A DNA stretch of 64,000 nt from positions 186,136,957 to 186,200,956 of the forward strand of contig NC_133661.1 in assembly GCF_037893015.1 (NCBI RefSeq), written 5' to 3'. The position numbers were made by a program, and so were the translations under genes. Below the pieces are notes generated by a model, which was not told the origin of the DNA, did not search any database, and saw only the letters and a program-made list of their open reading frames with translations. This document shows, one piece after another, positions 34,002 through 44,690 of the stretch; the stretch's first letter is position 1; the number at the start of each line of letters is the position of its first letter. Source of the DNA: Macrotis lagotis (lineage: Eukaryota > Chordata > Mammalia > Peramelemorphia > Peramelidae).

Positions 34002-34385
34002 ATTCTTCAGCACTAGGCAGCAATAAAGGGTCCTGAGTGTAGAAAATACAGGGCTCAGTGTGAGAAACAGGATTAATGTGTCCTAACATGCAAGAATGAG
34101 TGGCAGGAGTAGGTGGAGAGGGGGTCCTGGGGGTCTACTTGGCCATCAGGGTGTCTGTTACCAGCACTAATGAGGAAAGAAGGGAGGAGGAAGAGGATCC
34201 CTGGAATCTCAGAAATTCATCCCTTCACAACCAGTTTCATCTGCCAACTTAGAGTGAAAAGGTGAGAGTCTACCCCAAGAAGAGGCTGACATGCAACTCT
34301 GACCCTGCTGTTCTCTCCCACCCTCCCTTACCTACTTCATCAACCTGACCTAATACCAAGCAGGAAAGTCAGACATACAGAATGA
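32395..34385. other. Gap between convergent NDRG2 and SLC39A2 remnants
   Basis: Probable remains of the NDRG2 3'UTR followed by noncoding DNA. It holds a (TATC)n tract and two similar 28-bp blocks ('tgtttaggaagcttattggg' at about 32488 and 33055). No separate gene was recognised. Confidence 0.5.
33949..34002. repeat. (TATC)n microsatellite
   Basis: About 13 perfect tetranucleotide units. Confidence 0.97.
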
Positions 34386-34732
34386 CTAAAACAAGACATG
34401 ATATTTATTTACATGCAGTTCCATATTGGGGGGTGCTGGTAGCAGAGTCTAGGGCAATAGACACAAAGACTCCATATATATCCTCTGTCCTCCCTTTCTC
34501 TGCTGCCCCTCCCCTTGCCCCACTCCCTCTACACACCACCCTTAAATCTTAACTATTTCAGTGGGGTGATCCAAGCCAAGATCCTCCAAAGGACCTTTAG
34601 AATCTAATTATGAAGTGCCAGAAGTGTGTCACTGAGGCTCAGTAAGAATGTCCCAGGATGAGGACCAGATCAGAGTGTGAAATGTTCACTTGCTCATCAC
34701 CTGGAAAGGATCTCTTTAGAGCAGGGGATAAT

Positions 34733-35261
34733 TCATGCCCAGATAGCACTTATGGCCATGATGATAAAACCTGCAGCCACACAAGCCCATTTGGCTAAAG
34801 GGGATTCAGGGGTAGCCAGTTCCCCCGGAAGAATTTCTAATCGGGTTACATAGAGGAAAGTGCCAGCTGCCACCCTTTCTAATATAGCCTGGGCTAAGGT
34901 CCTTTCCCACTCCAGATCTCTTCTAGTCACAAGGGGGGACATGATGGCCAATGCCAGGATACTAAGGCCCATTGTGGTCCAGTGCCCATTTGCACCAGCT
35001 GAAGACCCATTCCAAACACCACTAATCTCTTGTGTGCCAGGATGGCCAGGCAGAGCTTCAGAACATTTGGTACTGAAGATTGCAGCCCCACTTGCCAGCC
35101 CCTCAAACACTGAGTGAAAGCAAAAGAACCAGGACCCTAAAGGGTGGGGGCAGGGATCCCTGACTGTGGAGACTCAAGGATTGGGCCCCACCCCATTCCT
35201 CCTCTTGTATTTTTGATCCCCTGGTACTGGAGATGATGAGCTCTCCAAATGGGTAATGGAC
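34733..35261 (-). pseudogene. SLC39A2: SLC39A2 exon 4
   Basis: Acceptor GCCCCTAG at 35262. It reads YPFGELIISS (human YPYGELIISLG), then skips the TM3 FFFVFFLESL block, continues IQEEEWGGAQSLSLHSQG (human VQDEEWGGAHIFELHSHG), then VLVLLLSLS. LKLCLAILAHKRLVVFGMGL (human VQLCLAVLAHKGLVVFGVGM) lies in a different frame from the flanks. The frame then returns for RVAAGTFLYVT and PLAKWACVAAGF to the stop at 34733. Arg replaces Gly and Phe in the otherwise conserved LEGVAAGTFLYVTFLEI helix. Confidence 0.94.
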
Positions 35262-35572
35262 CTAGGGGCACAGAGAGGAAAGAAGGTGAGAAGAGGAAAA
35301 AGAGGGAGAAAAGAAAAGGGAATTACATAAAATATAGTGGGACAAGAAGAGGTGGGCATAAGAATGCTGTTAGAGATGGGAGATGAATGAAAGGGAAAGA
35401 CTTGAAGAATAATCAATCAGTTAAAAGAACAGGACCAGGGATGTAAGAATAAGATCCAGAGAACAGGATTATAAAGAGGAAAAAAATATTCCTTAAATCC
35501 AATGTATGGAATTGATTCTTTTGGTTTTCAGAGTCTGAGGTTGAGAACCCAGAATGGGGAAGAGAAGGAATG

Positions 35573-35736
35573 GTTAGCATTCTTCATACCCCCCAAGAAG
35601 GGCCTGAATGGGGAAGGAATCTCTGACTCTACTGACTTATCAGGTAGGGGCCCTGCTGGGGGGATCTCACATCAGTTGAGTCAGTGATGTCAGAAGAATT
35701 CCTCTCACTTCTTGTCCTGTTCTGGAAAGGAGATAG
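35573..35736 (-). repeat. SLC39A2: Duplicated host segment with second copy of SLC39A2 exon 3
   Basis: 164 bp directly abutting the left LTR. It matches 41004-41167 at roughly 88 percent. It contains exon 3 (35721-35671) with acceptor CTTTCCAG and a GTGAGA donor, reading NRTRSERNSSDITDSTD (human NRSASERNSSGDADSAH), open and slightly closer to human than the other copy. Confidence 0.9.
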
Positions 35737-36158
35737 TGAATGGGATAAGGTCTGAGATTTCTTCAGTAGAATATTATAGAACTATGTGCCCCTCCTCCCC
35801 TGACAAGCAACTTCTGGGATATTGGTAAAGAGTCAACTGACCCTGTCTTATCTGTTGAAGTCCATTCAATTCCTGGGGATGAAGGGATAATCCTGTTTCT
35901 GTTTGAATAATATGCTTTTTTTCTTAGATAAATTTATAGGTTTAGATTGTGAAGACCACATTCCTCATTAATGAGGATCGGTCAGTGTAGGGGGGCCAGG
36001 GGGGAATCACATTAAGATATATGTGACCCTTGGGGTCTACTCCTTTTGCCTCTGTGTCTGTAATTGATTGGGGCCTGTTTCTCCAGAAATGAATGAAACT
36101 TTCTCTTCATACCTTGAGAGATCTTTGAATTTTATTTAAGTGGCAATTGTCCCACACA
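35737..36158 (+). repeat. 5' LTR of the ERV1-type provirus
   Basis: 422 bp, partner of 40563-41003. Its first five bases (TGAAT) match host sequence present just after the other duplicated segment (TATGAATTAG), which may mark a template-switch junction. Confidence 0.88.
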
Positions 36159-36989
36159 GCTGGGGGTGAGTCTCAAGATTGCAGGCCCATTGTCAGCCTT
36201 GGCCTCTCAGGACTTGGCAAAAAAGACACCCCTGCCCAAATTTGGCAGTTTGCTATTTTCTGGGGGTCTTGGTTTTCCCTCCATGCAAGTGATTTGAAGT
36301 AGAGAGACTCAGTAGGAAGATGAAGGCCAATCCTCTGCAAAAGCCTGACCAGTCATCAGTGAGGATGAAGAACAGTTAGCAATCTCTGTGCACAAAGGCC
36401 CCAAAAAAGGTAAGCCTAGACCTTGAAATCTGAAAGCACTAGATTCCTTGGGTGACTGTAGGCTGGTGGCCCCCACTGGTTTCGGTGAAAGAGACTTAGA
36501 GCTAAAGGCATTTGATCCTGAGAAGTCTCTGTCAATATTTAAAATAGGAAGGACCCAGAAAATAAGAAAATTGAAGTGCCAGTAGATAGTCCCTTAGGAA
36601 GAAGATTAAGTGATTGGAATAAATTACTTTTGAGGAAGAGAACTAGGAAACTCAGGGGCTCTTGTTCCTCAAGCCCAACCAAGAGATCCTGGGAAACCTG
36701 GGGATTGGGGACTCCAGGGAAAGGTGTGTTTGTTCTATGTCGTGTGTTAAGTGTTAGTTTTAAGCATTTATGGGTCTGAGGACCCAGCTTAAGTTTTAAA
36801 TGGAGGAGCTGGGAGTTGGGCTGAGGAGTTTCAGAAGGTAGGGGGAGAAGGAAATATTTGTGCAGCAGTCACCACATGGAAATCAGCCCCTCCCTCACTG
36901 AGCCTGTGTGTAGAGGTAAAGAGAAAAGGGGAGGGGGACTCTTAAAGAGAAAAAGCTGTGGTTTGGTGAGAGTTTAGAAGAGTTTAAGA

Positions 36990-37144
36990 GGGGCGGCTAG
37001 GTGGCAAAGTGGATAAAGCACCCGCCCTGGAGTCAGGAGTACCTGCATTCAAATCTGGTCTCAAACACTTAATAATTACCTAGCTGTGTGGCCATGGGCA
37101 AGCCACTTAACCTCCGGTTGCCTTGCAAAAAAACCTTAAAAAAA
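36990..37144 (+). mobile_element. WSINE-type SINE inside the ERV1-type provirus
   Basis: Head GGGCGGCTAGGTGGC, body 'aacacttaataattacctag', tail of A runs with CCTTAAA. Flanked by AGA(G/A)TTTAAGA. It inserted after the provirus. Confidence 0.93.
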
Positions 37145-37813
37145 AGAATTTAAGAAAAAGAGCATTTAAGTGAAAAGATTGAGAAGTTAGAGGAGGGAAG
37201 ATTTCTTATCCTTATGAGTGTCTGGGAAGGATCCCATGCTTTCTCCCTGGGTTGGGGGAAGGGGGTGGTGGGTTGACACAAGGTGGTCTTGATCTCATCC
37301 AGCATCTCCTTAAGACTTGAATCCTAGACTTAGTCCACCTAAGAGCCCAACCCACTCATGGGAAGAGGGAGGGAGAGGGGAAATCTTACTTTTTAGACCT
37401 TAGAAACTCAAACCTATGTCTCAGATGGAATGCATGCTTCACTGCAGAAAGGGTAAGAAACCCCCCAAACTTGTTTTATAAAATAGGGGACCCCCATGCC
37501 TTCTGGTTTGGGGGGGGGTTGAACAATGACCACTTTTTTCGTAGGCTACAGATGTTTATCAATTCCATGCCCCATTTAGCTGGGCTGGGAAAGCCCTATC
37601 CTTGGGAGGGGGAAGGGGAAATGAACAGATTGGTTGTTAATTAAAGAAAAGAGGAAGATAACTTTTTCTGGGGCTAGGAAATTCTGATTTCATTTTTAAA
37701 TTAAGCCTGTGCTATATTTCTGTAATAAGAGTAACTGGATTTGAACTTTATAAAGTTACTTAAAAATACATTCAATTTTTTAGCTATTGGTTGGAGATTT
37801 CAAAATCTTAATG

Positions 37814-37816
<3 letters not shown>

Positions 37817-37848
<32 letters not shown>
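37817..37848. repeat. (AT)n microsatellite
   Basis: About 15 AT units in the proviral interior. Further (TG)n tracts lie at 37927-37951 and 38104-38139. Confidence 0.94.
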
Positions 37849-37851
<3 letters not shown>

Positions 37852-38098
37852 GTTCCTCAAGAAATTCTGATTGATTCTAGAAATTATTTTTTTTACTGGT
37901 CTTAATTGGTACGTTCAAAAATATAAATGTGTGTGTGTGTGTGTGTGTGTACATGTGTATTTAAACATCAATAGGACGTTTTCACATCTCTAGTGGCTTG
38001 GAGAGGTGGGAAAATGTTTCTATATTCTGAGATCTGAACAGAGTATTAATTTCAGCTTGGTAAATCTGATACAAAAGAGATATGTCTAAACTTGTGTT

Positions 38099-38142
<44 letters not shown>

Positions 38143-39239
38143 TCAGCTCTGAAATAGTTACAGTTACCTGAGTTAAATGTTACTCCTTTGAGTTTGGGTT
38201 TTAAATTTAATTGTTTAAAAAGATTTAATCTAAAATTAAGTAATGAATGAAGTTGGGATCTGAGCCTATCCCCTTATACTACATTTGAAAGTTTGTAAGT
38301 AGCAAAGTTTGTGAAATGATCTTGTCTGTGAGCTAACTCCCTGCCCTCTAGAAGCTTTGAAAAGAGGGTAGGAAGGCCTTTGATAAGGAAAGGTCACCAC
38401 CTTGTGTTTAAAGGGAAAAAAAAAAGAAACTATCTGAGTAATTTAGTCACCTAAGTTTTGTAACAAGTCTTGAGAATTTGTGTGTGTGTATAAATAAGAA
38501 GGAAAATATACTCAGGATAAGGAATTTGGGAATATTGAATCATAATTTACTGATCTCTTTGGGGGGAAAGCTCTAATTGGTTTTAATGTTAAGCCTAATA
38601 ATGCTAACAATTGTATTTTTTTATTTTGGATAGAGCTTTTGGAATGTAAGTGCTGGATTCTCTGTACAAAGTACTCTAAAGATTTTATCAAACTAAACTG
38701 TTGGGAAGTTTACTTGTAATTGCATTTGGAATTTAAAGTAGCATATGTATGAGATTAGATTCTGAGAATCTGGATAAAGAGGTCTGGAAGACAAAAGTGT
38801 AAAGATCATGGGATATTCATTTTGCTCTTGTTCTAAGGGGACTGAGATGTTTAAATAGAGTATTATGATTAATATATATTGTTAATTTATGTTTGATTTT
38901 AAAGAAGCCAAAAATGTGGACTTCACTCTTGGTAATTTACTTATTAGTGAATAAGATGTATTTATCAGTTATATGTTATTCTTTTGTAACTGCAAAGAGA
39001 TTATGTTTGCAATATTTAGTTATCTCTTGTGAATGTTATTTAAATATTGCATTGCTGAAGCCTGAGATTAATGTGTGATTTCTTTGAAGGACAATAAGGG
39101 AAATATCAAAGGATGACCCTTTCTGGGATAGATCTGTGAATGAATAATGTAATAATGGAAGGATTGCTTTGTACTATCTAGTAATTTTTGTGTTACTCTT
39201 ATTGCTGTTCTGTTATATTGAAAGTCCTATCTCTGATTT

Positions 39240-40555
39240 AGACAATGGAGTATTAGTAAAGGTGGGAGGAGAATCTAGCTGACAGAAGTCAATACCCAGT
39301 CTTATGGTGTGGCTAACTGTTGGACTTGCAGTAGTTCACAGAAATTTGAGAGTTACCCTTGGGTGACAGTACCTCTGGGTCTAGCCTAGATTCTCAGTTC
39401 CTGGTCAGAGGTGCACTGTGGCACAGGATTCTGATCTGGAGGAGAGAAACACCAGTGGCATATGACTGAGTCAGTTCAGGGTAACTATTGTTTATAACTG
39501 ACTGGCCAGGATATTTGCCTGGGGAATAGCAAAGTGTCTGGACATGTCCAGAAGCAGGGTACATATTCTAGACTGTACAACTTAAAGAGATAGGTGAACT
39601 GAGACTTATGTGAAGATGCAATGATGGTACCTGGATCCTTTGTAAAGATGTGCAAACTGGGGCTTTTGTTAAGAGAAGCTGTAATTATGAGTTAATATGG
39701 ACTTGCAAGGAAAGTGCTGAAATGGCCCTTTGCAAGAAAAATAATTTAAGGAACATCACTAGGTATATTAGCTATTCTTGGGGTGGGTCCAATGGCACAA
39801 AATTAGGGATTTATTGTAATCAATCTTGGAGCCAGGAAGATCTATCTAAAGACATTGGTATAAAAACTTGCCAGTGGAAGGAGTTACAGCAAATTTGGAT
39901 ATAAGGCCTATCTAAAAGGGTCCCTTGGAAGCAAGGAGGAACGGTATTATAAACTATATTCCTGGAAGACCAACTAGCACTAGAGGAATATTATTGGATT
40001 TGTAGGACTACTGCCTACACCCAGTTGTCCAAAGAGTTATAGTCAGAGAGTTGCTATATAGGATTGATCAGGGAGTTGTTATCTAGACTTAAGGGTCTAC
40101 TATCTGGGCACAGGATGGAAGCTGGGGATATAGAACCCCTGTCTATATGCTGAACATAATAATTAGGCTCCAGGCAGTTGTAGAAATTATTACTAATCAA
40201 ACAGCTCAGGCCTTAGATCTTTTGGCCGATCAAGCCACCCAAGTCAGAGAGGCAGTCTTACAACACAGATTGGTATTGGACTACTTAGCTAAGGAGGGAG
40301 GATTATGTGGGATTTGAATTTATATCCTACTACCAATCTGTCTACCCATTCTAATTCAATTGATAACCTGGATGGTTCAGGATAGTTTTAATGAAATGGT
40401 AACAGTCACTTCTAATCAGACAAAAATGTTGATCCTAAAGGGACAGGGATGCATTCCTCTTAACAACATAAATCGTGAAGATGATGAGCAGATGGACCAG
40501 CAATGTGAGTTTATATATTACAAAAATTTTAAGAAATTTCATCAGAATTAAAGAG
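39240..40555 (+). mobile_element. Gammaretroviral-type env remnant (fossil)
   Basis: SU-like pieces with a CWTC motif near 39325 and several N-glycosylation sites (NIT, NGT, NQS) precede a TM-like piece. This has [16 protein letters not shown] and the immunosuppressive-type block [18 protein letters not shown], then a hydrophobic segment (LLPICLPILIQLITW). That order is typical of class I retroviral Env. Broken in several places. Confidence 0.85.
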
Positions 40556-40562
40556 GAAGGAT

Positions 40563-41003
40563 TGAGTGGGATAAAGTCTGAGATTTCTCCAGTAGAATAA
40601 TAGATTAGAAAAATAGTTGAACTATGTGCCCCTCCTCCCCCAACAAGCAACTTCTGGATATTGGTGAAGCGTCAACTGACCCTGTCTTATCTGTTGAAGT
40701 CCAGATGTCCACTCAATTCCTGGGGCTGAAGGGATAATCCTGTTTCTATTTGAATTATATGCTTTTTCCCCTTAGATTAATTTGTGGGTTTAGATTGTGA
40801 AGATCACATTCTTCATTAGTGAGGATGGGTCAGTTGGGGCGGGGTGTGGAATCGCATTAGGATATATGTCACCCTTGGAGTCTTTTCCCTTTGCTTCAGT
40901 CTCTGTAATTGATTGGGCCCCATTTCTTCAGAAATGAATAAAATTTTCTCTTAAAACTTTGAGAGATCTCCGAAATTTATTTAAATAGCATTTGTCCCAC
41001 ACA
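40563..41003 (+). repeat. 3' LTR of the ERV1-type provirus
   Basis: 441 bp, AATAAA near 40937, end CCCACACA followed by GTTA. Partner of 35737-36158. Confidence 0.88.
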
Positions 41004-41167
41004 GTTAACATTCCTCATACCCCTCAAGAGGGGCCTGAATGGGGTAGGAATCTCTGACTCTCCTGACTTCTCAGGTAGGAGCCTGGCTGGGGGAATCTCA
41101 CATCAGTTGAATCATTGCTGTCAGAAGAATACCTCTCACTTCTCATCCTGTTCTGGGAAGGAGACAA
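41004..41167 (-). pseudogene. SLC39A2: SLC39A2 exon 3, original-side copy
   Basis: Host segment abutting the right LTR. Exon 3 is 41152-41102 with acceptor CTTCCCAG and donor GTGAGA, 51 bp, reading NRMRSERYSSDSNDSTD. Partner of 35573-35736. Confidence 0.88.
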
Positions 41168-41369
41168 TATGAATTAGAGGGGTAAGGGACCAGGATCCTG
41201 TTAAGTTCTACTTTCATTTCATCTTCAGCCCACGCCTTCTCCACCTCCTCCCAGGAGCTGCCCTTCACAAAGCTCCATTCTGGCCCTTTCTGTCCTCTTA
41301 CTGTAAACTTGTTTTTGTTCCTCTCTCAGGTCCCACAAGTCCCTGACACTGGGCATCCCAGTCCCTCAC

Positions 41370-41500
41370 CTATAGGATGTAGCTCTGGATCTCTGAATCA
41401 ATGCCCTCCAGGGCCCCAGATATCTTGTGCATAAGCTCTGCTCCCCAAAACACTCCTGTTGACATACACCTCAAGAGGTTGAGGATCCAGTTGTACTTCT
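41370..41500 (-). pseudogene. SLC39A2: SLC39A2 exon 2
   Basis: Acceptor CTCCTTAG, donor GTGAGG, 131 bp in phase with exon 1. It reads YNWILNLLRCMSTGVFWGAE then LMHKISGALEGIDSEIQSYI and ends in TAG. Human has LVLRLLGCISAGVFLGAG and then FMHMTAEALEEIESQIQKFM. The final codon should be CAG (Gln). Confidence 0.93.
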
Positions 41501-41724
41501 CTAAGGAGGCAAAGGGGCAAATAGCAGAAGTCATTTCTTAGCTGGCAATTTAAGGAAGGCAGACAGAGATGGCTATAAAGTAAGGGTCTAGTAACAAGAG
41601 GAAATATACATGAACCGAGGTTCAGGATTAGAAGCAGAGACAAGTCAGGGGTCAAGGTGAAAGAAGGGATTAGGGTGAGAATAGGGGCTTATGATATAGG
41701 GACCAAATGGGTTTAGAATTCTAC

Positions 41725-41842
41725 CTGTGGCTGCATGGGGGATCTGATACCACTTAAAGTAGATAGGAATAGTGTCACAGAACAGAGTGAGTGCCAGCAA
41801 GGCTAGCAGACAGCTAATTTTTATACCCACAAGTGACTCCAT
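41725..41842 (-). pseudogene. SLC39A2: SLC39A2 exon 1, start codon and TM1
   Basis: ATG at 41842, reading MESLVGIKISCLLALLALTL then IYFKWYQIPHAATG, matching human MEQLLGIKLGCLFALLALTL and ICFKWFQIDAARG. Donor GTAGAA at 41724. This exon by itself is unbroken. Confidence 0.94.
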
Positions 41843-43679
41843 CCCTGGGGTGAAGGTTGAGTGGAGGATCCAGGCTGATAGAGTAGGTCTTCAGAGCAGG
41901 AGGTTTAAAAGGTGTTGTGTTGGTTCCCCTGGCCCCATTGGGTAATAGTACTGGCTGCTGCGTGCTGCCTCTGCTTCTGCAGATGTCTGACTCTGACTGG
42001 GGCTCTGCCTCTGGCTTTCCACCATCCCCACAGGCCCCTTTCCAGTCTGATTTGGGAAAAATTAATGACTCAAAAGATAAGGATTAGATCCTTATCAGTC
42101 TGGTTCTCCTAAGGGAGGAATTAGGATTACTTAGAATTCTAAATAATCTGAAATTAATTAAAATTTTAAAATTATAAAGTAAAAAAACAGCAAAATTTTG
42201 AGAGACAAGCCCAGATAATTATATATATTTTAAAAGATTTTTCAGAATCCCACATTCTATAAATATTTTTTAAAAAAATTAGTGTTTGATTTTTCAGTTG
42301 GTATTTGAATTTTTAAAATATATCAACAAAGCAATTTGCTAGTTTACATCCTAGGAAGTTAAATGATAATGGAATTAATGCTAAATTAGGCAAGTACACT
42401 TAGCCTTAGTTTACACATCTACTCTGATAAACATTAACTCTTAAACAGAAGGGCTTATTTTACAAATCAGATCATTATAGATTTTTTAAAAAGAAGATTC
42501 TTCAGCCTATTCATGGAAGTGTTTATAGTAAAGTTTAGATAAAAATAGAAATAGCAAGAGATATTTAAAAACTGAAATTCTCCAGTTTCAAGTGAACTAT
42601 AGGATCCTAATTTGATAGACCTCTTATAACTTTAATCACTAATAAGAGCACCAATAAAGTTTGAGCTGGTTTTTACCACATAAAACAGTAATTGGAAAAG
42701 TAAAATTTAAAAATTTGTAATAAAATATATTGAGATATTATTTGTAAAAGATTTTAGCAGGAACATATGTACAAGCAATGTAGAACCAGAGAAACAAATC
42801 TATTGAAGAGAAGCCCCTTTCATACTTGCTATGACAATAAGACCTTTACTAGAATGTTCAGGAGGAGGTTTTGAGAAGAATAGAATTGACCTATATTTGA
42901 AAGCTATAGACAATATTCTATTTATTTGCATGTTTTAACAATTTCACTTCCTTATTTCTGTCTCTTGGAATCCCTGGCTTCCTTTAAATCTTTAGTGGTA
43001 AGGATTTTTTTATTCCCTCCTGGTGGTACTGTTACTTCCACAAAATTTACTTTGCATTTGTAATGGCTTTTGGAGGACAACTCATGGACTTTTGAATCTT
43101 CCTCATACTGAATTTTGATATTTAATAATGTCCACATGTCTTCCCTCTCTCATTGGATTCAAGCTTATTTAGGAAGTTTCTTTTTACCTTTGTCTTTATG
43201 CCACAAAATCACTTTTTCACAATACTGAGACACAGTAGGTTTTTATCACTACTTTGTCGATTGAATTATTCATTAATTCAAATACTGAGATAGAAATCAG
43301 AAAAAAATTCTGAAAATGTCTTTAGGTACATATTAACTATAGTGGAAAATGCAAGTTGTTCATTACCCATAAATTCTTGACTGGGTTTTAGATAATTTGG
43401 TCAAATCAGAAGAGGATTCATTGAAGGATAAGCAATCTTATTGCAAAACTGAGACCTGCTCTTGTTACTTGCACTAGTCTCTAGTGAAAATGTTAAAAAA
43501 TGTTTTCCAATGTTTTGTCATATAAGGGGGAGAAAAATTCTACAGCAGTGGCAGAAATGTAAGAAAAACACTGTCAGCTCCAATTTGGCACCTGTGGTGT
43601 TTTTAAGTGCAAATTTGCATGTCTCTGGAATAAACTAATGGAGAAAAGATGGGAGCTTTAAGGATTCAGGAGGTTATTT
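41843..43679. other. SLC39A2 upstream flank; no gene seen
   Basis: The first 250 bp are moderately GC-rich and could hold the old SLC39A2 promoter. Beyond 42120 the sequence becomes AT-rich with no coding signature. METTL17, which lies next to SLC39A2 in human, was not recognised here. Confidence 0.45.
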
Positions 43680-44630
43680 TTTATTATTTAGTACTTTCTC
43701 ATTATTTTATTTAGTATTTTTCCTAATTACATGTAAAAACAAGTTTTAACATTCATTTTTAAAAATTTGAGTTCCAAATTCTTCCTCACCACCCACTTCA
43801 TTGAGAAGACAAGCAATTTGATATAGTTTGCATATATATAGTCTGTAAATATATTTCTATTAGTTATGTTGTAAAAGAAAAATAGACCAAAGAAAAGAAA
43901 AGACCCAAGTAAATGAAGTAAATGGAGTGTGCTTTGATCTTTCTCTGGGAATTGATAGCAATTTTTTTTCATCAGAAGTCTTTTAGAGTTATCTTGGATC
44001 ATCTTATTGCTGAGAATAGCAAAGTCATTCACAGCTGATCATCATAGAATATGGCTGTTACTGTACTTTTTTAGTCTTACTCATTTCACTTCACATCAGT
44101 TAATGAAAGTCTTCTGAGGTTTTTTTTTGAGAACATCCTATTCATTATTTCTTAGAGCACAATAGTATTCCATCACAATCATATACCATAACTTATTCAT
44201 CCTTTCCCCAATTGATGAGCATCCCCTCAATTTTCATTTCTTTGCTGCCTGAAAAGAGTTGTTATGAAAGATCTATAAATTGGTCCTTTTTCTTTCTTTC
44301 TTTTTTTTATCTCTTTGGAAGGCAAACCTAGTAGTGATATTGCCAGAACAAAGGATATGCATAGTTTTTATAACATTTTGGGCACAGTTAAAAAATTGCA
44401 TAGCTCTACCAACAGTGCATTAACAACTCAATTTTCCTAGCTCCTCTCTAACATTATTTTCTGTTCTATTAGCCAATCTAATAGTTGTGAGTTAGTACCT
44501 CAGAATTGTCTTAATTTGCATTTCTTTAATCAATAGTGTTTTAGAACATTTTTCATATGTTTATAGATAACTTTGATTGCTTCATCTGAAATCATTTCAT
44601 ATCTTGGAACTAGCTATCAATTGGGAAATG

Positions 44631-44671
<41 letters not shown>

Positions 44672-44690
44672 ATTGATATTCACTTACTCC
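43680..44690 (-). repeat. L1 3' end, antisense
   Basis: Reads in antisense as a marsupial L1 3' region: 'aattacatgtaaaaacaag', 'gagttccaaattc', 'agcacaatagtattccatc', 'aatttgcatttctttaatca' and 'tcaattgggaaatgac' in the usual order. Ends near a (TG)n tract (44633-44668). Confidence 0.85.
44633..44668. repeat. (TG)n microsatellite
   Basis: About 18 TG units at the end of the L1 copy. Confidence 0.95.

Larger units (their letters stand above)
35737..41003 (+). mobile_element. ERV1-type provirus inside SLC39A2 (fossil)
   Basis: Two direct LTRs (35737-36158 and 40563-41003), starts TGA(A/G)TGGG and ends CCCACACA, enclose about 4.4 kb, antisense to SLC39A2. After the 5' LTR is TGGGGGTGAGTC, weakly like a tRNA-Pro primer site; before the 3' LTR is a purine tract AAAGAGGAAGGA. 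The 3' internal part holds a gammaretroviral-type envelope remnant. No gag or pol domain was recognised between. GTTA follows the right LTR and also starts the duplicated host segment at 35573, fitting a 4-bp ERV1 target duplication. LTRs differ by roughly 9-10 percent, so it is older than the ERV-L-type provirus in this window. Broken. Confidence 0.88.
34390..41842 (-). pseudogene. SLC39A2: SLC39A2 (ZIP2) unprocessed pseudogene
   Basis: SLC39A2 is a plasma-membrane zinc importer of the ZIP family with eight membrane segments, expressed in keratinocytes and myeloid cells. All four coding exons are found on the minus strand, converging on NDRG2 as in human. Exon 1 (41842-41725), exon 2 (41500-41370) and exon 3 (41152-41102) have good splice sites; exon 4 is 35261-34733. 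Breaks: the last codon of exon 2 is TAG where CAG is expected; exon 4 lacks about 20 codons of TM3, loses the His of the TM4 HSVFEG motif, carries two opposite frameshifts across TM4-TM5 and lacks several codons after SPL. A provirus separates two copies of exon 3. A poly(A) signal (AATAAA on the minus strand) lies near 34400. The transporter cannot be made. Confidence 0.93.

Noticed and set aside
35573-41167. The 164-bp flanking repeats as a simple target duplication
   Set aside because: Retroviral integrase makes 4-6 bp duplications. GTTA at the right place plus TGAAT microhomology at one junction explains the pattern better.
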